64,000 nucleotides of DNA from Paenibacillus massiliensis 2301065 = DSM 16942 (GCF_000377505.1 NZ_KB898201.1:1-64000), one strand, 5' to 3'; counted from the first letter of the stretch, positions 19,195-28,222 are shown. Notes: generated by a model not told the origin, from the letters alone. A program made the numbers and translations.

Positions 19195-20329
19195 TCACAC
19201 GCTCCCTCATGGTAAAACGACTCCATATATCCTGCGCTATCGCCTGCGCCCCCTCTGGCATATCCGCATGCAATGCTGGAGGGAGGAATCCGAGGCGCAA
19301 TTGCTGCAGCATCTCCTTCAGACGAGGGGCAAGCTCATCTACATGCTCCACCACACTTACAGCAGAATTGCTGCCCAGCCATGCCTTCACTCCCTTCTCC
19401 TGAAAAAGAAATCCATTCACCGCATCAAGCAGCATTGGCTTGCGGGCATACGCACACTCAAAGAAAGCATTAGCTCCTGGCTTGGTAATGATGACATCCG
19501 CGAGTTGTATCCATTGCTCCAGATGCTCCGCATAGCCAATGACCTTCACCCTGTCCCGGGCAGCAGAGGCAACGCGCTGTGCCATAGTATATAAAGTGTC
19601 ATTACGTCCGCTTACAAACACAACCTGACACTCAGGAACCTGCCTTAGCACCGTTTTGAGGAATTCAAGAGCATGATAGGCCCCTTGGGAGCCACTGTTA
19701 ATCAGCACAATCGGCTCCCCCTGACGCAAGCCGTTCTGTTCACACAGACTGGCGATTTCATTCGGAGTACAGCTCTTAAGAAATTGCGGTTGTACCGGAT
19801 AAGCAATCTCCATAATACGTTCCTCTTCAATACCTCGTTTGCGCAAGAAGGCGACCACCGACTGGCCCGTGCAGTAATAACGATCAGCACCCGGCGCATC
19901 GAATCCGACCGAAATCGGTACAAAGGGATCTGTGACTACCGTATAGTAGGGCAACGTTCGATCTATCCCCAGCTCTTTCATCACCCTTAGCATGGCATGA
20001 TTGATTGTATGAGAGGTGGAGACAATCGCATCCAATGGATGTGAGCTCAAGTACTGTACGATGGCCTCACGAGTCCCTTGATAAAAGTCCTCAGATAGAT
20101 CCGGACGTGTCAAGTAAGACAGCTCACTGAATTTGCAGCACAGCTCTGTAGAGGATTGCAGCAAAAAGTTGTAATAATCACTCATCACTTTGTTGCTGAG
20201 CATGAGTTCTTCATAGAAGCGTTCCCGAATGGACACCTGGGCTCCCTTTTCCATCAGTCTGTTCCCAATCGCTCTAGCTACACTGATATGGCCGTTTCCG
20301 GTAGCGGCCGATACAATTCCAACGTTCAT
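19178..20329 (-). CDS. GT28-type glycosyltransferase (MurG/UgtP/MGDG-synthase-like)
   Basis: A 383-residue GT-B fold protein. The N-terminal motif MNVGIVSAATGNGHISVARA is the lipid-acceptor glycine loop of the MGDG-synthase/UgtP group. The sugar-nucleotide side shows VLINSGSQG, VVFVSGRND, VKVIGYAEHLEQWIQLADV and IITKPGANAFFECAYARKP, the last being the donor-binding stretch typical of family 28. Such enzymes transfer a hexose or GlcNAc from UDP-sugar to a membrane lipid or lipid-linked acceptor. In this cluster it could glycosylate the lipopeptide or a carrier-derived lipid; the sugar cannot be read from sequence. The ATG follows GGGGAGG. No membrane helix is obvious, so it is probably a peripheral membrane protein. 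Confidence 0.85.
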   Translation of the reverse strand: MNVGIVSAATGNGHISVARAIGNRLMEKGAQVSIRERFYEELMLSNKVMSDYYNFLLQSSTELCCKFSELSYLTRPDLSEDFYQGTREAIVQYLSSHPLDAIVSTSHTINHAMLRVMKELGIDRTLPYYTVVTDPFVPISVGFDAPGADRYYCTGQSVVAFLRKRGIEEERIMEIAYPVQPQFLKSCTPNEIASLCEQNGLRQGEPIVLINSGSQGAYHALEFLKTVLRQVPECQVVFVSGRNDTLYTMAQRVASAARDRVKVIGYAEHLEQWIQLADVIITKPGANAFFECAYARKPMLLDAVNGFLFQEKGVKAWLGSNSAVSVVEHVDELAPRLKEMLQQLRLGFLPPALHADMPEGAQAIAQDIWSRFTMRERVNVHDY

Positions 20330-20347
20330 CAGCCACGCCTCCCCACA

Positions 20348-21502
20348 TTATTTACGCCAAATCTCCCGTTGCATGCTCTCTATACCAAAAAAATTCGGTT
20401 CAAAATAGACCGAAGGCAAAATCCCTTCGGTCTCATGCGTGCAATGCTCGCAGACCGGGTGGCGGTTCACCGCCTGCTTGACCTGCATCGCCTGCGGGCT
20501 ATTCCACAGCTCCATAAAATTCATGTCGTAATCCCGCAGATTCCCAAGCGACAAGGCGCTGCTGTTGCAGCGTTCGTCATTCATCACTTCACAGACATTC
20601 ACTTCTCCGTCATAGTCGATAAAAGCACCATGCTTTCCTGCGTAGCACATGAATGATCTCTTACCGGTCTGCAGCGTCTTGGAAATATAATGGTATTGTG
20701 CAGCAGGAATGTAAGCCAGAGGAGAATTGCAGTCTCCATTCGTACCCTCCCAAATGCGACGATTCAGGAGCAGACGCGCACGCTCGTAATTTTCCGGCTT
20801 AATATCCTTCAGATGAGCGCCTCCGCGGGGGTCTTGCCGAATAAGGAGCAGCATGATCCGATCCGGCTGGAGCGTCTCGAATGCCCATTCAAAGAACTCC
20901 GGCAATGTCTCCTGATTCACCGCATTCATGGTGCTGACGATGTTCTGCTTAATATTTCCATGGATTTTATTCAGCTTCCGGCATTCCTTCCAGGTCTCAA
21001 TACTGCGCTTGAAGGCTCCTCTGCCACGAATGGCATCATTCTCCTCCTCAAAGCCCTCGAAGGAAAAATTCATGGTGTAGCTTTTGTTCGGAAAGGGCTT
21101 GCTGATCCGCTCCATCTGGTACAGGATCTTATCGGTCAACTGGCCGTTGGTGCTGCTGGAGAACCATTGGGTGTTGTTGTTGACGCGAAACATATTAACG
21201 ATCTCATACAAATCCTCGCGTAGGAACGGTTCCCCGCCGCACAGCAGCGCCGAGGAGAAGAAGCCCATGGAGGAGGACATTTTCTCGATCTCGTCCAGTG
21301 TCAGCTCCTGCTGCGCTTTTTCGTATTGGTTATTTCTGGTGCGGTGGTTGAAGCAGTGCTTGCATCTCAGATTACAGCGATCTGTGACCAAAAAAGAAAC
21401 GGTCATCGGCGTAGGATCTTGGAACAAATGATTGCTTTGGTACATATTCAATACCGTCTTCAAATTATTTTTACTGTTCTCATAGCGCGCTTTGTCAAAC
21501 AT
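20348..21502 (-). CDS. Radical SAM protein with SPASM/twitch-type C-terminal cluster
   Basis: The radical SAM signature is VTDRCNLRCKHCFNH (CxxxCxxC). The C-terminal region carries further cysteines in FMCYAGKHGAFIDYDG, VCEVMNDERC and HPVCEHCTHETEG, the pattern of a SPASM or shortened twitch auxiliary iron-sulfur site. Such enzymes include peptide maturases and the butirosin dehydrogenase BtrN. I prefer the start MFDKARYE at 21502: AATGAGGCGG precedes it, while the ATG four codons earlier lacks a ribosome site. It sits directly after an ACP gene (12-base gap), so its substrate may be a carrier-bound acyl or amino acid group. Alternatively it may modify the small peptide encoded at 31679-31792. 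Both are inference; membership of the family is secure. Confidence 0.9.
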   Translation of the reverse strand: MFDKARYENSKNNLKTVLNMYQSNHLFQDPTPMTVSFLVTDRCNLRCKHCFNHRTRNNQYEKAQQELTLDEIEKMSSSMGFFSSALLCGGEPFLREDLYEIVNMFRVNNNTQWFSSSTNGQLTDKILYQMERISKPFPNKSYTMNFSFEGFEEENDAIRGRGAFKRSIETWKECRKLNKIHGNIKQNIVSTMNAVNQETLPEFFEWAFETLQPDRIMLLLIRQDPRGGAHLKDIKPENYERARLLLNRRIWEGTNGDCNSPLAYIPAAQYHYISKTLQTGKRSFMCYAGKHGAFIDYDGEVNVCEVMNDERCNSSALSLGNLRDYDMNFMELWNSPQAMQVKQAVNRHPVCEHCTHETEGILPSVYFEPNFFGIESMQREIWRK

Positions 21503-21526
21503 GGTCCGCCTCATTTCTGTTGAATT

Positions 21527-21781
21527 TTAGACTTGGGGCTGCATTTCGTTGATGATATCCACAATGTCCTTTACGGTCTCGACTGTTGCAAAATCGTACT
21601 CACCGCTAACGGAAATGACATCATAGCCCTCCTCCTTCAAATGGGCCGCAATCGCAATCATATTGATGGAATCAATCCCCAGATGATCTCTCAGCTTGGA
21701 CTGCAGAGTCACCTTGTCCTTATACAGCTTCAGCACCACGTCCTGTACAATTCGAATAACCATTTCCTCGTTGTGGCTCAT
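21527..21781 (-). CDS. Freestanding acyl carrier protein
   Basis: An 84-residue acidic, helical protein with the phosphopantetheine site HLGIDSINM (Ser38), followed by the usual helix II and a second acidic helix at the end. ATG with GGAGGAG seven bases upstream. It is placed between an acyl-AMP ligase gene (17-base gap, upstream) and a radical SAM gene (downstream). The natural reading is that the ligase loads an acid onto this carrier and neighbouring enzymes modify it there. The sequence differs clearly from the other free ACP at 31832-32098, so the two probably carry different groups. Confidence 0.9.
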   Translation of the reverse strand: MSHNEEMVIRIVQDVVLKLYKDKVTLQSKLRDHLGIDSINMIAIAAHLKEEGYDVISVSGEYDFATVETVKDIVDIINEMQPQV

Positions 21782-21798
21782 GATTCACTCCTCCAATG

Positions 21799-23400
21799 TT
21801 ATTTATATATAGAAGTAATTTCTTGCCTATACACCTCATGTATTCTGGATCGATTGATTTTCAGTGTGGCATTCATTAACCCGTTCTCTGTGCTGAAAGC
21901 CTCCTTGGCTATGACATACCCGCCTATATGCAGTGCCGGAGGAAGCTCCTTGTTGGCAGCAGCGATTGATGCCTCAATATGATCGACTGTTGTGCTAGCT
22001 GCGGCCGGAACAACTACACAGCTGATAAAAGGTCTCCCGTCCCCAAATGCAGCTACCTGATTGACGGAAGCTGACATTTTCAATGCCGCCTCCACCTGAT
22101 TGGGGTGAATCTTCTCGCCAGTAGTGAGCGCGATGACCTCCTTAATCCGTCCAATAATATGCAAATAGCCCTCATTGTCCACATAGCCAAGATCGCCAGT
22201 AGAGATATAACCATCGCTTTTGAACGTTTCGGCGCTCCGTTCTACAGTCTCATTCAGATAGGAACTCCCCCAGCTGTAGTCGCTGCGGATCAGTATTTCC
22301 CCTTGGTCGTCAATCTTGATCTGCTTCGTAGGGAAGGGGCGCCCCACACTGCCTCGTCGGTTTTGACCAGGACTGTTAATGGATACTAGTCCTACCTCAT
22401 TAATTCCATAAGATTCATAGATAATCAGCCCCATATCATCGAACAAGCTCAGCACCTTCGGGCTAATGGCTGCTGAACCAGTGACGAGCAGTCGCATGCG
22501 ACCGCCCCAAAACTGCAACGCTTGACCAAAGATGCGCGTTTGCAGGCGTGCTCTCAGTCCAAGAGGCAGCATAGGCTTGAGCGCGTGGTACACGGAGTAG
22601 GCTGTCTGCCGCAACCGCGAGGTCTGAATGGCTCTCATTACATTGCCATACACCGTCTCGAATAAGTAGGGCACTCCCTGCAATATTGTTGGTTGTGCAG
22701 CCTGCAGCACCCTCATGAGCTGATCAGGTACCGTAACTGTAAGATTGAAGGGCAGTAGAATGGCCGCATACACGAATAATCTCGCATTGGAAATGGACAG
22801 CGGAAGGAAATCCAACACCTTGTCATCTAGCTCAAAGTCAAACCGATCGATCAGCACAGAGATCCATTCTGCCACACACTTGCTGCGCACCTCTATTCCT
22901 TTGGGAAATCCGGTCGTCCCTGAGGTGAAGATGATCATGAAAGGCTGCTCCTCCTCCGGTACATGCACCTCTTGCTGCTTCGCGGGCTGATCGACAATGC
23001 TCTCCGTCAAATTGTCCAGTTCGATCACGTTCTCCATCTCAGGGCAGGTCAAATAACCCGAGTCTGCCAGCAGCAGCTTCAGGTTGTATTGGGCTTGCAG
23101 GCTCCCGACCTGCTCAGCGAATGGTCTGTCTGGAAAGGGGACAGAGACATATCCGCCCATAACCGCGGCAAGGTCAGCCAGTACATAGGCATAGGAGTTA
23201 GCACCCAATATGCCGATGCGATCGCCGAGGTGAAGATGCCTGCTGCGGAATAAGGATATTGTCTTTAGTACATCAATGTACACGTCCGCATAGCTTTTTT
23301 TGATATACATGCTTCCCCGCCCATAGAACTCAAGAAAATTGTCCGAATTATCCCGCAATGCTGCATGAAGCTGCCCCAGTCCGAATCGTCCATGTGCCAC
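21799..23400 (-). CDS. Acyl-AMP ligase (AMP-binding, long-chain acyl-CoA/ACP synthetase type)
   Basis: An ANL-superfamily adenylating enzyme of about 530 residues. The P-loop is MIIFTSGTTGFPKGIE, A5-type motif YESYGINE, the STGDLGYVDNEGYLHIIGR hinge follows, and the C-terminal lysine lies in NGLMNATLKINRS. The overall order matches FadD15-like long-chain acyl ligases rather than amino-acid A domains. The open frame extends to ATG at 23439, inside the aminotransferase gene, but that start has no ribosome site. GTG at 23400 has AAGGAAGG eight bases upstream and leaves a 22-base gap, so I prefer it. Likely role: activating a fatty or unusual carboxylic acid and loading it on the ACP encoded 17 bases downstream. 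This would be distinct from the fatty acyl ligase that primes the big assembly line. Confidence 0.88.
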   Translation of the reverse strand: MAHGRFGLGQLHAALRDNSDNFLEFYGRGSMYIKKSYADVYIDVLKTISLFRSRHLHLGDRIGILGANSYAYVLADLAAVMGGYVSVPFPDRPFAEQVGSLQAQYNLKLLLADSGYLTCPEMENVIELDNLTESIVDQPAKQQEVHVPEEEQPFMIIFTSGTTGFPKGIEVRSKCVAEWISVLIDRFDFELDDKVLDFLPLSISNARLFVYAAILLPFNLTVTVPDQLMRVLQAAQPTILQGVPYLFETVYGNVMRAIQTSRLRQTAYSVYHALKPMLPLGLRARLQTRIFGQALQFWGGRMRLLVTGSAAISPKVLSLFDDMGLIIYESYGINEVGLVSINSPGQNRRGSVGRPFPTKQIKIDDQGEILIRSDYSWGSSYLNETVERSAETFKSDGYISTGDLGYVDNEGYLHIIGRIKEVIALTTGEKIHPNQVEAALKMSASVNQVAAFGDGRPFISCVVVPAAASTTVDHIEASIAAANKELPPALHIGGYVIAKEAFSTENGLMNATLKINRSRIHEVYRQEITSIYK

Positions 23401-23422
23401 TTCATATTCCTTCCTTCGTGCC

Positions 23423-24769
23423 TCAGCTCTCATGGGCATGAGCGAAGGATCTCAGCATACACTCTAGTGCGTCCACGAACTGATCCAATTGGCTGTATGA
23501 TATAGTCAACGGAGGCTCAATGCGTATTAGATCCGGATTGTTGGGTGAATACCCTGTCAAAATCCGATGTTCCTTTAACATGCGAACCGCTACCAGCACA
23601 GCATAATTGCCTTCAATTATATGCTGAAGACCGTCGGCGGAGGCGTGCAACAGACGATTCGTCGTCTCTCGATGAAATTCCAGCCCCAGCAGCAACCCTC
23701 TTCCACGTACATCCTTAATGCATGCATATGCTTCCTTAAGCCGATGCAAGCGTTCTAGCAGATACGATCCCTTCGCCTCGCACTCTTCGATCAATTGATC
23801 ACCGTGGAGCGTATCCAGTGTAGCCAGCGCAGCAGCACAAGCATAGGCGTTACCACCGAAGGTAGCTGAATGGAGCAGACATTGCGTGATGTCGCCGTAT
23901 GCGCGCTGATGAAGCTCATCTGTAGTGATGCAGGCTCCTATTGGCATAATCCCACCACCAAGTGACTTCGCAAGACACAACACATCAGGCACAATCTCTT
24001 CATACTCATAAGCGAACATGCACCCGGTTCGACCGAGGCCCGTCTGCACCTCATCCAGGATCAGCAGTGCTTCGTATTGCGTACACAGTGCTCTCACTTG
24101 ACGGAAATATCCGGCAGGAGGAACATGGACCCCGCCTTCTCCCTGAATCGGCTCCACAATAAAGGCTGCAACATCTCCCAGTAGCAGTACCTCTTCCAAA
24201 GCGGAAGCATCTCCAAAAGGAATCTCAAGGCAATCCGGCAGGAGCGGTGCATAAGGAGCACGATAATTTTCCCGGCCAGCCACAGACAAAGCTCCTAGCG
24301 ATTTACCGTGGAAAGCATCCGTACAATAGACGAATCGACGTTTCCCTGTAGCAACCCTTGCCAGCTTCAGTGCTGCTTCAACCGCTTCACTGCCGCTACT
24401 GCAGAAAAATGATCGTGTCAGGTACCCGTCCGTCTCCTGCGCAAGCTTCGCAGCCAGAACTGCTGCATAGGGACTTAGACTGTTGAGGGACAGATTAGGC
24501 TTCCCAACGAGTTCTTGCAGGCTTTGCAACACAACTGGATGATTGTGCCCCAGATTAAGTGAGCCATAGCCACCCATTACGTCCAGGTACTCGTTTCCTT
24601 CAAGATCATGAAGGAGACAGCCTTCGGCTTTCTCGAATACAAGACCGTAGTCCATCAAGTCCATCATTCGTACGTATCCGGAATTGAGATATTGCCTGTG
24701 CAGATCGGTTACTTCAGCAACATCAAGATCAGTGGCGTCCTTCCAGCTGTAATGTACTTGCTTCTCCAT
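23423..24769 (-). CDS. Class III PLP-dependent aminotransferase
   Basis: A 448-residue aminotransferase of the ornithine/GABA/acetylornithine class. It shows GGYGSLNLGHNHP, the phosphate-binding SSGSEAVEAALKLAR, the cofactor Asp in LILDEVQTGLGRTG, and the PLP lysine in CLAKSLGGGIMPIG. Length is typical. It overlaps the radical SAM gene upstream by 41 bases, so the two are coupled. It is independent of the aminotransferase domain built into the first assembly-line protein. It could make a beta- or omega-amino acid, ornithine or glutamate semialdehyde for the line, or aminate a carrier-bound ketone. The sequence does not decide among these. ATG with AAGGGGAT upstream. Confidence 0.92.
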   Translation of the reverse strand: MEKQVHYSWKDATDLDVAEVTDLHRQYLNSGYVRMMDLMDYGLVFEKAEGCLLHDLEGNEYLDVMGGYGSLNLGHNHPVVLQSLQELVGKPNLSLNSLSPYAAVLAAKLAQETDGYLTRSFFCSSGSEAVEAALKLARVATGKRRFVYCTDAFHGKSLGALSVAGRENYRAPYAPLLPDCLEIPFGDASALEEVLLLGDVAAFIVEPIQGEGGVHVPPAGYFRQVRALCTQYEALLILDEVQTGLGRTGCMFAYEYEEIVPDVLCLAKSLGGGIMPIGACITTDELHQRAYGDITQCLLHSATFGGNAYACAAALATLDTLHGDQLIEECEAKGSYLLERLHRLKEAYACIKDVRGRGLLLGLEFHRETTNRLLHASADGLQHIIEGNYAVLVAVRMLKEHRILTGYSPNNPDLIRIEPPLTISYSQLDQFVDALECMLRSFAHAHES

Positions 24770-26273
24770 ATGCTATATCCCCTTCTTCTGGATTTTTTAG
24801 CAATTGACCTGCAACTACCGCCAGAGCCATCTGCCAATAGGCATAGATCTCATAATTGCTTAGCTGTTCCGTCTCCATTACCGGCAGACCTGCACCCAGG
24901 TAATCGCAGCCCATCCAGTAATCATCGAAATCGTAGCTCAGTATTTTGATCTTGTTCTTCTCAGGATTCAAAAACAGATCCGTACCCGGAAAAGGAACGC
25001 AGGTGGTGCAATGCGTATAATCGATCAGCTTATCATCCAACATCTTCCGGAGCAGCTTGATTGTCGCATGAGCGCTGTCATGTGTCTCTCCTGGCAAGCC
25101 AAATACCCAGAAGGTAAACAGCCCTATGCCCGCTTCCTTAACAATTTTACAGGCCTCCATACAACGATCCAAGGTAGTCCGTTTGTTGGTATTGTCCAAT
25201 ATTTCCTGACCTGCGCTCTCAATACCAAGACAGATCATAATGCAGCCCGCGTTACTCATTAATTCCACAATTTCCTGACGAATCAAATCCACCCTGCTCT
25301 GACACATCCAGACGATGTCCATTTCACGTCGTGCCAGCTCTTCACAGAAGATTTTTGCTTTTCTGTAGCTGCTAAGGAAGTTCAGGTCACCAATCATGAA
25401 CGTACGACAGCCATAAAGCTCGTAGTAGTGCTGCATTTCATCAACGACCTTGACAGGGTCGCGGAAGCGCAGTCGGTTGAAGAATTTGCTTGGCACACAA
25501 AACGAACAATTATGAGTGCAACCTCGGGAGGTAATGACGCGAATCATGTAATTCTGCATAATATCCGGCGGGAACAACTCATACATCGGATAGGAGAGCA
25601 TATCCAGATCTTGTATGTCAGGACGAGCGCCTGTGAATAGAACTCTTCCGTTACGGCGGATCGCCATACCTTTCACATGCTGTACTGCCTCTACATTCAT
25701 ATCATTCTCATACAAGACATCTAGCAGTTCTACAGCTGATTGCTCGCCCTCTCCAACGGATATTACATCAACGCAATCGTATTTCTCCAATATGTTCTTG
25801 TAGTCAAAGCTGGCATGTACACCTCCCAGTACAATCACAGCTTCTTTATTCAGTGCCTTAACCGCTTCCGCAATCCGAATTGCCCATTTGAAATTCACTG
25901 TCAGTGGCGATATGGCGACTACCCTAAGAGCCTCCGTGGGGAGGGCGGCAAGTGCTTGCTGGATGTCCTCGATCGCTATTACACGCCCCTGCTCAGAGCG
26001 AATTTTGGCATCATCCAGATGGGCGTCAATATAATGAATTTTGTATCCTTTGTTACGAATTGCCGCCGCGATGTAAAGTAGACCAATGTTCGGTTCAATA
26101 AAGCCGGAAAAATTCTTGTCGTACTCATTGAGAGTTTTGATAAGACCTTTGCGAACCAGAAGATTGTGCACACTTTCGGACAAAACCTCCCAGTATCTAT
26201 TTTGAATCACATCTGCTTCCATGGTCGGTTGAAGCAGAGGGGGCTGAATTAAAAGAATGTGCCGCTCTACCAT
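24729..26273 (-). CDS. B12-binding-domain radical SAM protein
   Basis: About 514 residues. The N-terminal half has a Rossmann-like cobalamin-binding layout with VVAISPLTVNFKWAIRIAE, VLGGVHASFDYKN and ISVGEGE, as in class B radical SAM methylases and cyclases. The radical SAM cluster is SRGCTHNCSFC (CxxxCxxC), followed by the barrel with LNFLSSYRK, WMCQSRVD, CLGIESAGQEILDNTNKRTT and FWVFGLPGET. The family includes methyl transfer to unactivated carbon as well as other rearrangements, so the exact reaction is open. The start is best taken at ATG 26273 (AAAGGGG upstream); a TTG codon immediately before also fits. It is followed by the aminotransferase with a 41-base overlap. Confidence 0.9.
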   Translation of the reverse strand: MVERHILLIQPPLLQPTMEADVIQNRYWEVLSESVHNLLVRKGLIKTLNEYDKNFSGFIEPNIGLLYIAAAIRNKGYKIHYIDAHLDDAKIRSEQGRVIAIEDIQQALAALPTEALRVVAISPLTVNFKWAIRIAEAVKALNKEAVIVLGGVHASFDYKNILEKYDCVDVISVGEGEQSAVELLDVLYENDMNVEAVQHVKGMAIRRNGRVLFTGARPDIQDLDMLSYPMYELFPPDIMQNYMIRVITSRGCTHNCSFCVPSKFFNRLRFRDPVKVVDEMQHYYELYGCRTFMIGDLNFLSSYRKAKIFCEELARREMDIVWMCQSRVDLIRQEIVELMSNAGCIMICLGIESAGQEILDNTNKRTTLDRCMEACKIVKEAGIGLFTFWVFGLPGETHDSAHATIKLLRKMLDDKLIDYTHCTTCVPFPGTDLFLNPEKNKIKILSYDFDDYWMGCDYLGAGLPVMETEQLSNYEIYAYWQMALAVVAGQLLKNPEEGDIAYGEASTLQLEGRH

Positions 26274-26297
26274 CAATCACTGCCCCTTTCGACATAT

Positions 26298-26930
26298 TTA
26301 TGAAATGGGTTGCTTCAAATTCTTCAGAAAAGCCTGCTGCCGCCGATTTGGACGATTGCATAGCATTTCTTTCATCTCATCCATCTGAAAATATAGAACC
26401 GAGGATTGCGCATCCAGCTTAAAGCAACTGTCGTTATATTCCCAGCCGGCCTTCTTGAAGCCAAGGGAAAGCATAAGCTTATAGCTGTCGCTGTCCACGA
26501 AGGTGTCAGCAAATACGCTCTGGCAGTCAGACAATAACAATTGTTTGAAGATTGCTTGCAACAAATGCATAAAAACAAGTGATACCCTGTGTTCACTCTT
26601 AACAATGAGTCTGCTAACTTCCACTGCATCAGTTATCCTTAATTCGTTGTTATATGAATAATTCAGTTTACTAAGTACAGGTAATCCTAGCTCACTGTAT
26701 TGAATAATACGAGCACACGCGACGATCTCATCGTCCTGTTCAATCATAATGTGATCAGAATATAAATCGTATTCGTCAAATTCCATGCCTAGCAACTGAA
26801 ATTCCGACTTTCCCTCCAAATACTTTAATTCCTTCACATATACCTTGTATCTAAACTCCAGTAGCCGCTGAAGATTCGTACGGTCATGATTACAACGGAA
26901 CATTGTAGCGGATATCACTCCTATACTCAC
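26298..26930 (-). CDS. GNAT-fold N-acyltransferase, autoinducer-synthase/N-acyl amino acid synthase-like
   Basis: About 200 residues. It has the hallmarks of acyl-homoserine-lactone synthases and FeeM-type N-acyl amino acid synthases: an early Arg with an aromatic pair (EFRYKVYVKEL), the acidic loop DEYDLYSDHIMIE, an Arg in VACARIIQY and the EVSRLIVKSEHR strand. These enzymes take acyl groups from acyl-ACP rather than acyl-CoA, which fits a cluster with two free ACPs. Likely role: N-acylation of an amine, or production of a signal-like acyl amino acid (inference). The start is uncertain. GTG at 26930 overlaps the ribosome site, while GTG 26918 or ATG 26903 (MFRCNHD) are alternatives, the last fitting the domain boundary best. 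It is preceded by a 311-base gap with a hairpin. Confidence 0.75.
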   Translation of the reverse strand: MSIGVISATMFRCNHDRTNLQRLLEFRYKVYVKELKYLEGKSEFQLLGMEFDEYDLYSDHIMIEQDDEIVACARIIQYSELGLPVLSKLNYSYNNELRITDAVEVSRLIVKSEHRVSLVFMHLLQAIFKQLLLSDCQSVFADTFVDSDSYKLMLSLGFKKAGWEYNDSCFKLDAQSSVLYFQMDEMKEMLCNRPNRRQQAFLKNLKQPIS

Positions 26931-27241
26931 TCCTTTCAGGACCCTGTTACGAAGCCGTACAGCACAAGAGCCCGATACCTAAAGGTACCGGGTAGTAATC
27001 ATGTCCATAGCTTCGCCCGTTCACCCAATTCAGCGACTGCGCTACTGCAGAATATATGTCAATTTCGACATTCATTGCTGTGCCGAAACATCAGCCAAAG
27101 AACTCGAAATATATAGGCCTTGCAAGAATCGATGGATCAACAGTATCCCATTCCATTACCAAAACCCACGTAACATATGAAATATGGAGTATTATCTTCT
27201 ACATTATCCGACGCAAAAAGTGGTAATTCAATATGCATTTG
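26931..27241. other. Intergenic gap with hairpin and two doubtful short frames
   Basis: This is one of only two substantial gaps between genes. On the minus strand it holds two short ATG frames, 33 codons (27137-27238) and 42 codons (26947-27075). Neither has a ribosome site, and the second runs straight through the hairpin at 26971-26992, so I do not call them genes; they could be the remains of a decayed gene. No convincing promoter: TTGAAT-19-TAATGT near 27200-27230 is the best I see and its spacing is poor. The gap may be an untranslated leader of the GNAT gene. Confidence 0.5.
26971..26992 (-). promoter_or_regulatory. Hairpin in leader of the GNAT gene
   Basis: On the minus-strand RNA, CCCGGUACC pairs with GGUAUCGGG (nine pairs, one G-U) around the loop UUUA. 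It is followed by CUCUUGUGCUG, not a run of U, so it is not a standard terminator. It lies about 40 bases before the GNAT start and could act on RNA stability or as a protein-binding site. Confidence 0.4.
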
Positions 27242-28222
27242 TTACAATTTATTGATTATTTCACGTTCTATTCCATTTAATATAACAATTTCTTGCTCAG
27301 CTATATTGGATAAACGCTTCTGAAGTCGCTGTTCCATCTGGCTGTTTGGATACATAGCGGCTCTCATTAACAAGTTGCTAAGCACCATCCAGCTTTGATG
27401 AGCAGCATAGTACAGCCCGGCAAGATGATGCTCGCCAAATTTTTGCAAATAGTTATAGCAATGATGTCTTGAGTTGGAAATTTCCTTCAAGCTGCTGTAC
27501 CCATGCGAACAGCGTTTGTTCCTCTCCACTGGCGGCAGGTAGATATCCTCTATAAGCATTTCACCATAAGGCATAATTGCAGCTATTCCTACTAGACCAG
27601 GTGCAAGGGACGGATCGACATAGGCGCCGATACGATCACCCTTCATTATTTCATAATTACTGATCAACGAATCTCTGTAATCATGCTTCTGCCCCACAAT
27701 ACGAGAGGATGAATCGATATGGTATAACAGGAGCAACTGTTCACTGAGGTTTTCTTGGCAGGACATCAGCCATTCTGCCAACTTGCTGGGCGGCACCTGC
27801 TCCTGATGCTGGTAGTAGTGATCGAAAATACGATACATTCCTTCGACGTAATCAGTAATCTCTATACTATGCAGGTAGTGCTTGCTGTTAAACGAATTGC
27901 TGTATTCCAGCGAATAAATATCGACTAGAATTCCCACAGGATAGCCATCGGTAATCAACTGCTCAATCCGGTCCATACATAGCGCTAAACTCATATATTC
28001 TTCGGTTCTTACCTTTACACCAAAGCAACACTGGATTAAATCCGAAAACTTGCGGTAATAAGGGTCCAATACATAAGGCAAATCACCGTCAGGCTCATTC
28101 AGAAAATACAGCCCTGATTGGTGAAACAACAGTTCCTCATCGAAGCCGAGTTTGTGCAGCATAGCAGCCAAAGTTACATGAATACAATTATAACGGGGAT
28201 TATGATACAGTTGTTCTGTCAT
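27242..28222 (-). CDS. BtrH-like papain-fold acyltransferase candidate (second copy)
   Basis: A 326-residue protein with the layout of the butirosin BtrH N-terminal family. The early Cys lies in YNCIHVTLAAML (Cys13). The middle strand PVGILVDIYSLEY is followed by SKHYLHSIEITDY and YRIFDHYYQ, giving the candidate His and Asp. The rest is a mixed helical region. In the family, Cys-His-Asp forms a papain-like site that takes an acyl group from a carrier protein. It starts one base inside the stop of the related upstream gene (TAATG), so the two copies are translationally coupled and may function as a pair. Acceptor and donor are unknown; the small ACP at 31832-32098 is the nearest upstream carrier. 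No signal peptide. Confidence 0.62.
   Translation of the reverse strand: MTEQLYHNPRYNCIHVTLAAMLHKLGFDEELLFHQSGLYFLNEPDGDLPYVLDPYYRKFSDLIQCCFGVKVRTEEYMSLALCMDRIEQLITDGYPVGILVDIYSLEYSNSFNSKHYLHSIEITDYVEGMYRIFDHYYQHQEQVPPSKLAEWLMSCQENLSEQLLLLYHIDSSSRIVGQKHDYRDSLISNYEIMKGDRIGAYVDPSLAPGLVGIAAIMPYGEMLIEDIYLPPVERNKRCSHGYSSLKEISNSRHHCYNYLQKFGEHHLAGLYYAAHQSWMVLSNLLMRAAMYPNSQMEQRLQKRLSNIAEQEIVILNGIEREIINKL

Noticed and set aside
26971..26992. Hairpin as transcription terminator
   Set aside because: The stem is good but no U-run follows, so I list it only as a leader hairpin.
26947..27075. 42-codon minus-strand frame in the gap
   Set aside because: No ribosome site, and the hairpin lies inside it.
27137..27238. 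33-codon minus-strand frame in the gap
   Set aside because: No ribosome site, and it starts three bases after the previous stop codon. Composition alone is not enough.
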